A stretch of DNA of 64,000 nt from Maribacter zhoushanensis (lineage in GTDB: Bacteria; Bacteroidota; Bacteroidia; Flavobacteriales; Flavobacteriaceae), in the NCBI RefSeq assembly GCF_029350975.1, contig NZ_JARKMR010000003.1, positions 105,908 to 169,907 on the forward strand. Direction: 5' to 3'. The notes beneath the pieces were generated by a model. That model did not search any database. It had not been told where the DNA came from and worked only from the letters and a program-made list of their open reading frames with translations. The stretch's first letter is position 1, and every line of letters begins with the position of its first letter. Positions 50,501 to 60,108 of this stretch are shown piece by piece. The position numbers and the translations under genes were made by a program.

Positions 50501-52100
50501 AGACTTCTATTTTTTCCCAATTAGCTCGTAATTCAATCAAGTTTGGGTAGTAACTAATTTTTTCTGGTTGCCTTTTCTCTAAAAAACTACCGGTATCCCA
50601 TTTACCGTTACCATTCGTGTCAAAAATAACACGTGCTTGGTATTTGCCGGGATCAAGATTGTCAAAAACATATACTTGCGATTCTGTTGAAAAAATTTCA
50701 CGTTGTAAATCGCCCTTTTCATTGGTTAATTGCACAATTATAGGATACACAATATTACTACCATTTAAATTTAAAGTAAGATTGCCATAATCAGCTAAAC
50801 CTTTAGTTCTAAATGAATAAGCGACTGAGTCATTAGAAGTTTCAAAAAAATCTGTGACTGCGCCTGGTATTAATTCCATTCTATAGCTTTGGTCCGGGTC
50901 AATTTTGAAATCAAAATTCAGCAAATTCTCTAAGGTGTCTAGTTTTAATTCGTAAGCTATTTCAACAGAGTCCTTATCCATTAATTTAATTTTGGTACTG
51001 TCATAGCTTACTAGTGGTGTATTACTTAGAAGGTTAATAGGCTTATCCATTTCTATATTTCCATTTTGGCTCATAGAAATTTTCAACGAGTCAAACCCAA
51101 CTTTTCTGTTCTTCACTTTAAATGTGTCTTGTATTTTTAAGTTTTCGTTGGTAATTGTAAATAGAAGAGAATCCATTTGGTAGGGTGTAAACCAAAAATT
51201 CAATGTATCCTTTTCTCTTTCTTTTGTAATCTTTGTTTTAACGCTATCAGGTATTTGGGTTAAAGTTTCAATTTTAATACTGTCACCTTTACCGTAGTAT
51301 CCAAAACTTATTCTATTGCTTGCTTCCATGCTGGGCACAGCTACACCGTAATCTTGTATTTCTTTGAAAAGATTTAAAAGGTAAATTGAATCTGTTGGTA
51401 AGCTAATGGTATCTTCTACAAATCCTATTTTATCTGTTTTCTGATCAAATAAGTTATTGCTAGACGCATCTTTAATGCCAAATAGGGCATATTTACCTTC
51501 TTTTAGATTTTTAAGTTTAAATATTACGGCACTATCTAGCGTATTTGTAATATAATTGGGAGGTCTTTTGTAAACCGTAGAATCATTATAACTACTGTCA
51601 ATTTTATAAAGCATAACGCTTATAAAATCATCTGCTTTTTTGTTGAAAGCATCTTTTACTACTCCTGTTAACTCTAGTGAGTCAATATAATCACCGGTAG
51701 AGAATACATAAGTGAAAAAAGAATTTGGATTTTCTTCATTATTATCAACAATACCTTGACCAAAATTAAAAGTGTAGGTTGTATTAGGTTCTAGTGTATC
51801 CTTAATGGTAATTTCTACATATTTATTGGCATTGCCAATAGGGGAAAGTACCGGGGAATTTTTTAAAGGCGGAGAAATGATAAGTTGTTTTTGAATATCA
51901 TTTAACTTCACCAATTCATTAAAATATAATCTAATTCTCTGCCCTTTAAAATTGGTGGTTAAATTAGGGGGTTCTGCTTTTGTTAATTTTGGTGGAGTAA
52001 TATCTTTTGGTCCGCCAGTAGGTGTACCTCTTTGTGCACATTGGTAAGAAACCAGTACAATGACAAAAATAAATATTAAACCTAGAATTTTTCTGCCCAT
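50484..52100 (-). CDS. Ig-like (Big_5) domain lipoprotein
   Basis: A 538-residue lipoprotein. The ATG at 52100 starts a signal with lipobox VSYQC; an upstream TTG at 52121 would add seven residues. The N-terminal mature part PTGGPKDITPPKLTKAEPPN with the following FKGQRIRLYFNELVKL is the bacterial Ig-like Big_5 domain found in a very common Bacteroidota lipoprotein family. The rest is beta-rich with several Ig-like segments and ends in a region resembling a carboxypeptidase regulatory fold (YQARVIFDTNGNGKWDTGSF). Function unknown; the family is near-universal in Flavobacteriia. comF follows upstream on the same strand with a 51-bp gap. Confidence 0.85.
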   Translation of the reverse strand: MGRKILGLIFIFVIVLVSYQCAQRGTPTGGPKDITPPKLTKAEPPNLTTNFKGQRIRLYFNELVKLNDIQKQLIISPPLKNSPVLSPIGNANKYVEITIKDTLEPNTTYTFNFGQGIVDNNEENPNSFFTYVFSTGDYIDSLELTGVVKDAFNKKADDFISVMLYKIDSSYNDSTVYKRPPNYITNTLDSAVIFKLKNLKEGKYALFGIKDASSNNLFDQKTDKIGFVEDTISLPTDSIYLLNLFKEIQDYGVAVPSMEASNRISFGYYGKGDSIKIETLTQIPDSVKTKITKEREKDTLNFWFTPYQMDSLLFTITNENLKIQDTFKVKNRKVGFDSLKISMSQNGNIEMDKPINLLSNTPLVSYDSTKIKLMDKDSVEIAYELKLDTLENLLNFDFKIDPDQSYRMELIPGAVTDFFETSNDSVAYSFRTKGLADYGNLTLNLNGSNIVYPIIVQLTNEKGDLQREIFSTESQVYVFDNLDPGKYQARVIFDTNGNGKWDTGSFLEKRQPEKISYYPNLIELRANWEKIEVFNLIE

Positions 52101-52151
52101 TAGTGTATTTATCGACCGCAAAGAAACAACATATTTTATAGAAATCTAATA

Positions 52152-52856
52152 CTAAGGAACAACGGCCATGCTAGAAATATAAATCTGAATACCTTCAATA
52201 TCTTTGAAAGTGTTGGCGCAAATTTCCATAGTAGCACCGGTAGTGATTACATCGTCTACCAAAAGTATGGTTTTGTTGGCTAGTATTTTTCCATTTTTAA
52301 TTTCGTACAAGGACCTATTATCATACCATCTACTTAGTCTATTCTTTTTGGTTTGCGTTTTTGTATTAGCGGTTTTTACTAAAATGTTATCACTGTAATC
52401 TGCGTTAATATGAAAAGCAATTTGTTTTGCAAAAAGCGCTACTTGGTTATAACCTCTTTTTTTGAGTTTTTTTCGATGTAAAGGAACAGGAATTACAAAA
52501 TCAATATTTGGTAAATGATTTTGTTCTTTTATTATTTGACCATGCCAATCTCCTAAAAACTGTCCAATACCTTCTTGGTTTTTGTATTTTAAAAAATGTA
52601 TTAAGTTTTTTACGATTCCAATTTCGGTAAAGAATAAGAATGAATTTGCTTTTTTTATGTTAATTCGACCATAAAAAATACGGTCAACTGCATTTTCATC
52701 GTTAAAGGTGTACTCGGTAAGTGGTAATTGATGTCGGCAAGATGTACAGAGAAGCACCTCTCCTCTATATAATCGTGCATTACATCCAAAACATGATATG
52801 GGTAACAGTATGTTGGTAACATCCTTTAGTATATTTGAAATTCTGTTTTTCATCAA
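52152..52856 (-). CDS. ComF-family amidophosphoribosyltransferase-like protein
   Basis: A 234-residue protein with an N-terminal zinc ribbon (CFGCNARLYRGEVLLCTSC, two CxxC pairs at ~17-41) and a C-terminal phosphoribosyltransferase fold with the PRPP loop ILLVDDVITTGAT (~200). RKKLKKRGYNQVALFAK is the typical ComF middle segment. ComF helps single-stranded DNA enter during natural transformation by aiding PriA-like helicase action; in species without known competence it may act in purine salvage or DNA repair. The start may be 52856 or the adjacent ATG at 52853. The coiled-coil gene at 52894 is divergent. Confidence 0.9.
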   Translation of the reverse strand: MMKNRISNILKDVTNILLPISCFGCNARLYRGEVLLCTSCRHQLPLTEYTFNDENAVDRIFYGRINIKKANSFLFFTEIGIVKNLIHFLKYKNQEGIGQFLGDWHGQIIKEQNHLPNIDFVIPVPLHRKKLKKRGYNQVALFAKQIAFHINADYSDNILVKTANTKTQTKKNRLSRWYDNRSLYEIKNGKILANKTILLVDDVITTGATMEICANTFKDIEGIQIYISSMAVVP

Positions 52857-52893
52857 ATTTTACAGATTAAACAACCTACAGCCCGCTTTTTAA

Positions 52894-53793
52894 ATGGACA
52901 GTCAAGATAATAAATTCAATTATAAAATAATACTGGCAGCATTTGTTGCAGTTCTATTAGCGTTATTAATTGCGTTCTACTATAGTTATGCCCAGTCAAA
53001 TGCTCAAATTGACTTTTTAGAGCAAGAGAAAGAAATTTTGGTAAGAGATCTTACCCTTATGAAAGCAGATGTAGACCGTTTGTCCGCAAAAAGCGAAATG
53101 AACGAAATTGAATTACAAGATTCTAAATTTAAGGTACAAGAGCTTTTAGATTCTGTTGGGCGATTAAATTTTACAGTTCAAAAACTGAGAGAGTTTAAAA
53201 CAGAGTTACGTAGGTTAGAATCTAAGAATGATAGTTTACTTCTAAAAAACAACTTCTTACGTTACAATAATATGTTACTTACAGATAAGTATGACGAGTC
53301 TCGTAAGCAAATTGAAAATCTAAGGGCAAATAGCAATTCTTTGGCGGAGGCAGAAGCTTTGCAAAGAAGGAAAATATTAGAACTTAACCAGAAATTAAAG
53401 ACCAAAAGCTATTTAAAAATGGCTAATTCTGAAGGTAGTGGTTTTAGGTTGATTCGTGGTACAAAGCCTACCAAAACAAATAAGGCCTCTATAATTGAAA
53501 AGCTTAGAGGTTGTGTAACGGTTTTGGCAGATGAGAGCGAAGCTAACAACGAAAAAGTGATTTATCTTCAGTTCTTAGATCCTAATAAGCAAATTATTGA
53601 AGATAATGCCAATACAATAACTGTAAATGGTAACGTATATAGCAAAAGAGTTGAATTTGTTTTTACAGGTACAGACCAGTCTTTATGTGAAGCTATTACA
53701 ATACCAGAAGGTTCATTAGAGCAAGGTATTTATACCTTGAACGTGTTTGAAGATGAACGATTAATTACTTCTTCTGAATTTGAATTAAAATAA
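52894..53793 (+). CDS. Membrane-anchored coiled-coil protein
   Basis: A 299-residue protein with an N-terminal inside tail, one membrane helix (residues ~9-32) and a long coiled coil to about residue 170 (repeated heptads rich in Leu, Glu and Lys). A compact C-terminal domain of ~115 residues follows (LRGCVTVLADESEANNEKVI, VEFVFTGTDQSLCEAITIPE, EQGIYTLNVFEDERL), beta-rich and exported if the topology is N-in. I do not recognise a function; similar architecture occurs in Bacteroidota proteins linked to cell envelope organisation. The glyS gene starts 37 bp downstream. Confidence 0.78.
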   Translation: MDSQDNKFNYKIILAAFVAVLLALLIAFYYSYAQSNAQIDFLEQEKEILVRDLTLMKADVDRLSAKSEMNEIELQDSKFKVQELLDSVGRLNFTVQKLREFKTELRRLESKNDSLLLKNNFLRYNNMLLTDKYDESRKQIENLRANSNSLAEAEALQRRKILELNQKLKTKSYLKMANSEGSGFRLIRGTKPTKTNKASIIEKLRGCVTVLADESEANNEKVIYLQFLDPNKQIIEDNANTITVNGNVYSKRVEFVFTGTDQSLCEAITIPEGSLEQGIYTLNVFEDERLITSSEFELK

Positions 53794-53818
53794 TTATTAT
53801 TTTTTTAGCCTATTGTTC

Positions 53819-53826
53819 TATTTTTG
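53819..53826 (+). promoter_or_regulatory. -7 promoter box (TATTTTTG) abutting the glyS start
   Basis: Exact TAnnTTTG match only 4 bp before the glyS ATG at 53831. Transcription from this box would start at or next to the start codon, giving a leaderless or nearly leaderless message. The gene may also be read from upstream. Confidence 0.35.
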
Positions 53827-53830
53827 CCGC

Positions 53831-55375
53831 ATGGCAAAGCAAGAAGATGATTTTAAGCGTGTAATCTCACACGCAAAGGAATACGGATATGTATTTCAAT
53901 CTAGTGAAATTTATGATGGTTTAAGTGCTATTTATGATTACGGTCAAAATGGTGTTGAACTTAAAAAGAATATACGTGACTATTGGTGGAAAGCCATGGT
54001 GCAGCTCAATGATAATATTGTTGGGTTAGATGCGGCAATTTTTATGCATCCGTTAACGTGGAAAGCTTCTGGGCATATAGATGCATTTAATGATCCGTTA
54101 ATAGATAATAAAGACTCAAAAAAAAGATACAGGGCAGATGTTTTAGTAGAAGACTATGTTGCTAAAATTGATGCTAAGATTGAAAAAGAGGTAAAAAAAG
54201 CAGCTAAGCGTTTTGGCGATGCTTTTGATAAAGAACAGTTTCTACAGACTAATCAACGTGTAGTTGATTATCAAGAGCAAGGTAAAGCAATCTTGAGCAG
54301 ACTGGGTAAATCTTTACAGAATGAAGATTTAGCCGATGTAAAAGCACTTATTGAAGAATTGGATATAGCATGCCCAATGTCTGGCTCAAAGAACTGGACA
54401 GATGTAAAGCAGTTTAATTTAATGTTCGGTACTAAATTAGGTGCCAATGCAGACAGTGCAATGGATCTATATCTTAGACCAGAAACTGCACAGGGTATTT
54501 TTGTAAACTTCTTGAACGTACAGAAATCTGGTCGTATGAAGCTTCCTTTCGGAATTGCACAGACTGGTAAGGCATTTAGAAATGAAATTGTTGCAAGACA
54601 GTTTATTTTTAGAATGCGTGAGTTTGAGCAGATGGAAATGCAATTCTTTATTCAACCAGGTACACAAAAAGAATGGTATGAGGTTTGGAAAGAGAAAAGA
54701 ATGAAATGGCACTTATCTTTAGGTCTAGGTCAAGATAACTACCGTTTTCATGACCATGAGAAGCTTGCACACTATGCAGACGCTGCATCGGATATTGAAT
54801 TTCGTTTTCCGTTCGGATTTAAAGAGTTGGAGGGAATTCATTCCCGTACAGATTTCGACCTAAGCAGCCATGAGAAATTCTCTGGTAAGAAATTACAATA
54901 TTTTGATCATGAGGTGAACAAAAATTATGTTCCTTACGTTTTAGAAACTTCTATTGGTTTAGATAGAATGTTCTTGGCGGTATTCTCTAACTCACTAAAG
55001 GAGGAAGAATTGGAGAATAATACAACAAGAACAGTACTTAAGCTTCCAGCTGTTTTAGCTCCGGTAAAAGCGGCTATTTTACCTTTGCTTAAAAAGGATG
55101 GTTTACCAGAAATAGCACATAAAATTATAGATGACCTTAAGTGGGACTTTAATGTAATTTATGATGAGAAAGATGCTGTAGGTAGACGCTACAGAAGACA
55201 AGACGCCAATGGTACACCTTTTTGTATTACTGTAGATCATCAAACATTAGAAGATAACACAGTTACCATTAGACATAGAGATTCTATGGAGCAGGAACGT
55301 GTTGCTATATCGGCATTGAACGGTATCATTCATGATGCAGTTGATATGAAAACATGGTTGAAGAAAATGGAATAG
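53831..55375 (+). CDS. glyS: Glycyl-tRNA synthetase
   Basis: A 514-residue class II aminoacyl-tRNA synthetase of the homodimeric (alpha2) type, not the two-subunit glyQ/glyS type of E. coli. The ATG at 53831 gives the usual beginning (AKQEDDFKRVISHAKEYGYV); the longer TTG frame is unlikely. Motif 1 is around IYDGLSAIYDYGQNGVEL, motif 2 around GIAQTGKAFRNEIVARQFIF, and motif 3 around VLETSIGLDRMFLAV. The C-terminal anticodon-binding domain contains GRRYRRQDANGTPFCITVDH. The convergent TonB receptor gene ends 2 bp after its stop. Confidence 0.95.
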   Translation: MAKQEDDFKRVISHAKEYGYVFQSSEIYDGLSAIYDYGQNGVELKKNIRDYWWKAMVQLNDNIVGLDAAIFMHPLTWKASGHIDAFNDPLIDNKDSKKRYRADVLVEDYVAKIDAKIEKEVKKAAKRFGDAFDKEQFLQTNQRVVDYQEQGKAILSRLGKSLQNEDLADVKALIEELDIACPMSGSKNWTDVKQFNLMFGTKLGANADSAMDLYLRPETAQGIFVNFLNVQKSGRMKLPFGIAQTGKAFRNEIVARQFIFRMREFEQMEMQFFIQPGTQKEWYEVWKEKRMKWHLSLGLGQDNYRFHDHEKLAHYADAASDIEFRFPFGFKELEGIHSRTDFDLSSHEKFSGKKLQYFDHEVNKNYVPYVLETSIGLDRMFLAVFSNSLKEEELENNTTRTVLKLPAVLAPVKAAILPLLKKDGLPEIAHKIIDDLKWDFNVIYDEKDAVGRRYRRQDANGTPFCITVDHQTLEDNTVTIRHRDSMEQERVAISALNGIIHDAVDMKTWLKKME

Positions 55376-55376
55376 T

Positions 55377-57464
55377 TTAAAGGGTGTAATTCAGCTTTAC
55401 ACCACCATAATAGTTGATATTGTTCCCAGGGTAGAAATACCTTGGGGCATTTCCTCCAAATCCTGTAGCGTTAATTAATACGGACTGTGCGTACTTTTTA
55501 TTAGTAAGGTTATTGATGCCAAAATCTAAACCTAAACGTAGTTTTTCTGTTATTTGTTTTTTATACCCTGCCTTTATATTTAATAAATTGAAAGAGTCGC
55601 TATAAAGGGAATTCGAATCTGTCAACGGTATTTCATCTACAAATTGATGGGTGATATTTGCAAACAGCCCATTTCCAAGATTAGTTTGAATCCCTGAGTT
55701 TACTTTGTTTTTTGGAACTCCTGTTAAAGCATTTTCAGAATAGTCTTCATCAGCTTCCTCATCTGTAAAATCAATAAATTTATGGTTGCTGTAGGTATAG
55801 CTTATAAATGGTGAAATCGTTATTTTATTGGTTAAGTTGATGCGGTAGCTCCAATCTAAATCAACACCTTGATGTTTGGTTTTACCTGCATTACGTCCAA
55901 TATATTGGTTATTTCCAACACGTTTGGCAACTAATAGGTTTTTAATGGGCATAATGTAGGCGGCCACTTCTAAATTTAGTCTATTGTCTTTGCTTTGATG
56001 TTTTATGCCAATCTCATAATTTGTTCCTGTCTCTTGAGCAATATCTGGATTAATGATACCGTCAGGAGTAAGTGTTTCTTCTAAACTAGGGTTTGAAAAT
56101 CCGCGGCTAATATTCGCAAAAAGTTGGTTTGTTGGTGTAATTGTGTAGTTAATATCTAAGCTTGGTAGAAAAAGGGTCTTAAAATTTCTATTGGCACTTG
56201 TATTGTTTTCGCCCGAGTTTAATAGGTCTCTAAAATCATATTGAGTTTTATTGATATTTAGACCCAATTGTGCGGTCAACTTGGGAGTAAAAGAATATGT
56301 TGCCGTAGCAAAACCGTTAATTTGATTTCTAAATTCTTTGTTTTTAGATAATCTACCACCTTGTAAACTTCCGTTGCCATTGTTTTCTTGATAAAGATTT
56401 TCAAATGTTCCCCAAGAATATTCATCTTTATAAAGTTCGCCACCAAATGTATAAGTGAGCGTATTTTCAGAAATAGCTGCATTTCCAGAGAACAAGGTTC
56501 TAAAACCGAATCCATTTGTATATTCATCTAAAATATTAAACGGTGCAGGTTCGTAATGGTCTAAGTAAGTATAAAACAAACTGGTAGTATTTTTTAATTT
56601 TGAATTTGCGTAATAGGTGTGAGAAAGACCAATAAGACTGTAGTTGTTGTCTTCATAACCTTTAGCAGAATTCCAAGTAAACGCAGCTTGTGTTGGGTCT
56701 TCGTCAAAATCTTCTTGGCTAACGGAACTGGCTATTTGGGCAGAGTAATCAATATGATTTACCAATAGCTCAACTTCACTTTTTTCTGAAAGTTTAAATA
56801 TGGTGTTTAAAAGAAACCCATCACGTTCAAATCTGTTATTATCGCGATAACCGTCTATTTCCATATGCCCGTATTGAAAGGTCATATAAAAATCTTCTTG
56901 TGAGTGTGTAAATCCTAGACTGTTTTTAAACAGTCCGTATGAACCTATGGTAGTGTTGTTAGTGAATTTAGTGGGTTGGTTACTTGTTTGCTTGGTGTTT
57001 AAGATAATTGCGCCACCTAAATTGGTTCCAAAACCAGTTCCCTTTGGTCCTTTTATTACTTCTATTGAAGTAAGGTTTTCTATATCAAAAGCCTCAATGG
57101 TAGAAGAACCTGTTCCGTTGGTAATTGGAATATTATTGTAATAAAGTCTAAGCTTATCAGTGCCAAATAATGTCCTGGATCCAACACCTCTAATAGTAAT
57201 TCTATTAGTATTTAGTGCTCCTGATAGTGCGTAAAGTCCTGAAACTTGATTGATGGAGCTTATGAAATCTACAGGACTATAATTGGCGAAAGTAGTAACG
57301 CCAATAGTTTGTGATGGTATAATGCCAATAGCATTTTTTGCTGTTAGCGTATCTATGACAATAACTTCGTTTAATTGGGTTACACTATCTTTTTTAATAG
57401 TGTTTTGTGCAAAAAAACTTAGGGTAAATGATGCAAACAGTAATGTAGAAAGTAATTTTTTCAT
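55377..57464 (-). CDS. TonB-dependent receptor, siderophore (FecA/FhuA) type
   Basis: A 695-residue outer-membrane receptor with signal peptide (MKKLLSTLLFASFTLSFFAQ) and no carboxypeptidase-like domain. The plug (~30-160) shows a TonB box-like NEVIVIDTL, NRITIRGVGSRTLFGTDKLR and KGPKGTGFGTNLGGAIILNT. The barrel ends with GNNINYYGGVKLNYTL. The small size and RGVGSR pattern fit iron-siderophore or cobalamin-type receptors. Its neighbour upstream on the same strand is a small beta-barrel protein gene 26 bp away, so the two may be co-transcribed. The ligand is unknown. Confidence 0.87.
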   Translation of the reverse strand: MKKLLSTLLFASFTLSFFAQNTIKKDSVTQLNEVIVIDTLTAKNAIGIIPSQTIGVTTFANYSPVDFISSINQVSGLYALSGALNTNRITIRGVGSRTLFGTDKLRLYYNNIPITNGTGSSTIEAFDIENLTSIEVIKGPKGTGFGTNLGGAIILNTKQTSNQPTKFTNNTTIGSYGLFKNSLGFTHSQEDFYMTFQYGHMEIDGYRDNNRFERDGFLLNTIFKLSEKSEVELLVNHIDYSAQIASSVSQEDFDEDPTQAAFTWNSAKGYEDNNYSLIGLSHTYYANSKLKNTTSLFYTYLDHYEPAPFNILDEYTNGFGFRTLFSGNAAISENTLTYTFGGELYKDEYSWGTFENLYQENNGNGSLQGGRLSKNKEFRNQINGFATATYSFTPKLTAQLGLNINKTQYDFRDLLNSGENNTSANRNFKTLFLPSLDINYTITPTNQLFANISRGFSNPSLEETLTPDGIINPDIAQETGTNYEIGIKHQSKDNRLNLEVAAYIMPIKNLLVAKRVGNNQYIGRNAGKTKHQGVDLDWSYRINLTNKITISPFISYTYSNHKFIDFTDEEADEDYSENALTGVPKNKVNSGIQTNLGNGLFANITHQFVDEIPLTDSNSLYSDSFNLLNIKAGYKKQITEKLRLGLDFGINNLTNKKYAQSVLINATGFGGNAPRYFYPGNNINYYGGVKLNYTL

Positions 57465-57490
57465 AGGAGGATAAACCTCAAAAATACCTA

Positions 57491-58015
57491 TTAAAAGCGG
57501 TAACCTAAAGATAAACCGGCTTTGAACATGAAATCATTCTGAAAATCTTCTGGATTAATATTTCTACCCAGGCCTCCATTGAGTTCAATGGTGAATTTTT
57601 GACTTCTGGTAGCCCATTTATATCCGCCTCCAAGACCAAGTGCTATTGTAGAGTAGTCATAATTTCTATTTCCCAGGTTTGCAGTGTCTACATCATCATC
57701 TTCACCAGTGTAATATAGTCCGAATACTTCGGCAAAAAGACCGCTTTTTGGTCCGTAACCAAAATATGCCCTTAAATTAGGCCCTATTCCAAAATTACCG
57801 TTATAATCAGTTGATTTTCCATCAAAATATAGTGTGCCACCAATACTGGTGTCTTCGTTTATGTAATACTCATAGCCAAATTCAACCGTAGTGGTTACCA
57901 AAAATTGACCAATGTTTAGTTTTACTTCATGGCTATTTTCATCGTTGTAATAAGCTTGAGAAAAAGAAGAAGTGGTAAAAAAAACTAAAAGAACTGAAAA
58001 AATAAACTTGTTCAT
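57491..58015 (-). CDS. Small outer-membrane beta-barrel protein
   Basis: A 174-residue exported protein. The ATG at 58015 starts a clean signal peptide (MNKFIFSVLLVFFTTSSFSQ); the longer frame adds seven residues. The mature chain alternates polar and hydrophobic residues in strands typical of an 8-stranded barrel (VKLNIGQFLVTTTVEFGYEY, YDYSTIALGLGGGYKWATRS) and ends in an aromatic-terminated strand GLSLGYRF, an outer-membrane assembly signal. Function unknown. It lies just upstream of the siderophore-type receptor gene and is divergent from xth. Confidence 0.8.
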   Translation of the reverse strand: MNKFIFSVLLVFFTTSSFSQAYYNDENSHEVKLNIGQFLVTTTVEFGYEYYINEDTSIGGTLYFDGKSTDYNGNFGIGPNLRAYFGYGPKSGLFAEVFGLYYTGEDDDVDTANLGNRNYDYSTIALGLGGGYKWATRSQKFTIELNGGLGRNINPEDFQNDFMFKAGLSLGYRF

Positions 58016-58124
58016 GATATGCGTTTTAAAATGCAAATATTTTTTAAAGCTGTGAAATTATGATTTTAATAGAAAGTATGCACCCATAATCCTTAACTCT
58101 TTTTATTTTTAAACAAAAAAATAG

Positions 58125-58889
58125 ATGAAAATCATATCCTACAATGTTAATGGAATACGTGCGGCAATAAGAAAGGGTTTTTTAGATTGGTTGAGCGCGG
58201 TATCGCCAGATGTTGTTTGTTTGCAAGAAATTAAGGCAAATGAAGATCAACTAGATCTTTCGTTATTTGAAGAGGCAGGTTATAAATATAATTATTGGTA
58301 TAGCGCTCAAAAAAAAGGGTATAGCGGTGTGGCTATACTATCTAAAACAAAACCGGACAATGTAGTTTTTGGTACAGGTATAGATTATATGGATTTTGAG
58401 GGAAGAAATATACGAGCAGATTTTGGAGATATTTCTATCATGAGTATGTATTTGCCTTCAGGTACCAATATGCAGAGGTTAGATTTTAAACTTACGTATA
58501 TGGCAGATTTTCAAGAGTATGCTAATGTTCTAAAAAAAGCTAATCCTAATCTAATAGTTCTTGGTGATTATAATATTTGCCATGAAGCAATAGATATTCA
58601 TAATCCTGTAGGTTTAAAAAATGTATCGGGCTTTTTGCCGGTAGAAAGAGAATGGATAGGAGAATTCATGAAAAGCGGATTTATAGATAGTTTTAGAGAA
58701 TTTAATTCTGAGCCAGATAACTATACGTGGTGGAGCTATAGGGCAAATGCAAGAAACAATAACAAGGGTTGGCGTTTAGATTATGCTATGGTAGCTTCAT
58801 CGTTGAAAGACAGGTTGTCAAGATCTGTAATTTTATCAGAAGCAAAACACAGTGACCATTGCCCTATTTTAATAGAGGTAGAGAGTTAA
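58125..58889 (+). CDS. xth: Exodeoxyribonuclease III (AP endonuclease)
   Basis: A 254-residue cytosolic DNA-repair nuclease: AP endonuclease, 3' phosphodiesterase and 3'-5' exonuclease. EEP-fold motifs: MKIISYNVNGIRAAIRKG (metal Asn), VVCLQEIKANEDQ (Glu), the SMYLPSGTN stretch, LIVLGDYNICHEAIDIHN (Asp/Asn) and the terminal HSDHCPI. Length agrees with ExoA-like enzymes. It has no signal peptide, unlike the EEP protein at 40652, which sets the two apart. The aldo/keto reductase gene follows after 69 bp. Confidence 0.95.
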   Translation: MKIISYNVNGIRAAIRKGFLDWLSAVSPDVVCLQEIKANEDQLDLSLFEEAGYKYNYWYSAQKKGYSGVAILSKTKPDNVVFGTGIDYMDFEGRNIRADFGDISIMSMYLPSGTNMQRLDFKLTYMADFQEYANVLKKANPNLIVLGDYNICHEAIDIHNPVGLKNVSGFLPVEREWIGEFMKSGFIDSFREFNSEPDNYTWWSYRANARNNNKGWRLDYAMVASSLKDRLSRSVILSEAKHSDHCPILIEVES

Positions 58890-58958
58890 CGAAATAGACA
58901 CCATCACACTGATTATATTTAGTAATTTTACATTTAAATATTGAAAATTTTAAGCTGA

Positions 58959-59999
58959 ATGATTTATACCAATTTACCACATACAGATATTGAAGTAAGT
59001 AAAATATGTTTGGGTACAATGACTTGGGGTAATCAAAATACCGAAGAAGAAGGTCATGAGCAAATTAATTTCGCCATAGATAAAGGCGTTAATTTTTTAG
59101 ATACTGCTGAGTTGTATCCTGTTCCTGCACATAAAGATAGATATGCTGCTACCGAGAAAGTCATAGGCAATTGGTTTAAGAAAAACGGTAATAGAGAAGA
59201 TATCGTTTTAGCTTCTAAAATTGCAGGAAAAGCCGATATGACGAAGTTTATTAGAACTACGGGGTTTACTAGAGAGTCTATTATTGATGCTGTAGAAGGA
59301 AGTTTGCAGCGTTTGCAAACAGATTATATAGATTTATATCAACTGCATTGGCCAGACAGAAGCACTAATTATTTTGGTCAAAGAGGATACAAGCATGATA
59401 TAGCAGACCACTGGGAAGATAATATTCATCAGGTTTTAGAAACCATGCGCGATTTAATTCGCGAAGGTAAAATTAAGCACGTAGGTATATCTAACGAAAC
59501 TCCTTGGGGTACTATGCGATTCTTAGAAGAAAGTAAAGTTCATGGAACACTACCAAGAACAATAACCGTTCAAAACCCTTATAGTTTATTGAATAGATTG
59601 TTTGAAGTAGGCATGGCCGAAATTTCAATGAGAGAGCAAGTAGGCTTGTTGGCATATTCGCCAATGGGTTTTGGTGCCTTGAGCGGAAAATACTTAGGTG
59701 ATAGAATGCCAGAAGGCTCTCGTTTAAGTCTATTTCCTCAATACAATAGATATATAGGTGAAAGCGCTGTTGAGGCTACAAAAAAGTATTATGAATTAGC
59801 GCAGGCCCAAGGTCTTAGCTTAGCGCAAATGGCGTTGGCATTCGTAAATACAAGACCTTTTGTAACCAGTACTATTATTGGTGCTACAAGTATAAAGCAG
59901 TTAGAGGAAAATATTGGTAGTATTGATGTTGATCTTTCTGAAGATATTTTAAAAGAAATAGAAGCTATTCATAATTCAATACCAAACCCTGCGCCCTAA
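58959..59999 (+). CDS. Aldo/keto reductase, Tas-like
   Basis: A 346-residue cytosolic NADPH-dependent oxidoreductase. The TIM-barrel catalytic residues are visible: Asp in NFLDTAELYPVP, Tyr in the same segment (AELY), Lys in VLASKIAGKADM and His in YQLHWPDRSTNYFG. The NADP-binding end is RPFVTSTIIGATSIKQLEEN. The sequence is of the Tas/YghZ type, with long inserts after the first strand. The substrate is unknown. The 35-codon gene starts 1 nt after its stop. Confidence 0.9.
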   Translation: MIYTNLPHTDIEVSKICLGTMTWGNQNTEEEGHEQINFAIDKGVNFLDTAELYPVPAHKDRYAATEKVIGNWFKKNGNREDIVLASKIAGKADMTKFIRTTGFTRESIIDAVEGSLQRLQTDYIDLYQLHWPDRSTNYFGQRGYKHDIADHWEDNIHQVLETMRDLIREGKIKHVGISNETPWGTMRFLEESKVHGTLPRTITVQNPYSLLNRLFEVGMAEISMREQVGLLAYSPMGFGALSGKYLGDRMPEGSRLSLFPQYNRYIGESAVEATKKYYELAQAQGLSLAQMALAFVNTRPFVTSTIIGATSIKQLEENIGSIDVDLSEDILKEIEAIHNSIPNPAP

Positions 60000-60000
60000 A

Positions 60001-60108
60001 ATGGAAAGTTTAGTATTTTTAAAAGTCGGATTTGGGCAAATTGTACTTATTCTAGTGGTAATAGTCATTATAATGGTATTGGCTAGAATAATGAGAGATA
60101 AGCGCTAG
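60001..60108 (+). CDS. 35-residue single-span membrane peptide
   Basis: Read directly: ATG at 60001, one base after the stop of the aldo/keto reductase gene, 35 codons and a TAG that overlaps the convergent radA stop by 4 bp. The product is a short N-terminal segment, a hydrophobic helix (IVLILVVIVIIMVLARI) and a basic end MRDKR, so probably an inner-membrane micro-protein with its C-terminus inside. The TAA-A-ATG junction suggests re-initiation after the reductase. Function unknown. The tight packing against both neighbours supports a real gene. Confidence 0.55.
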   Translation: MESLVFLKVGFGQIVLILVVIVIIMVLARIMRDKR

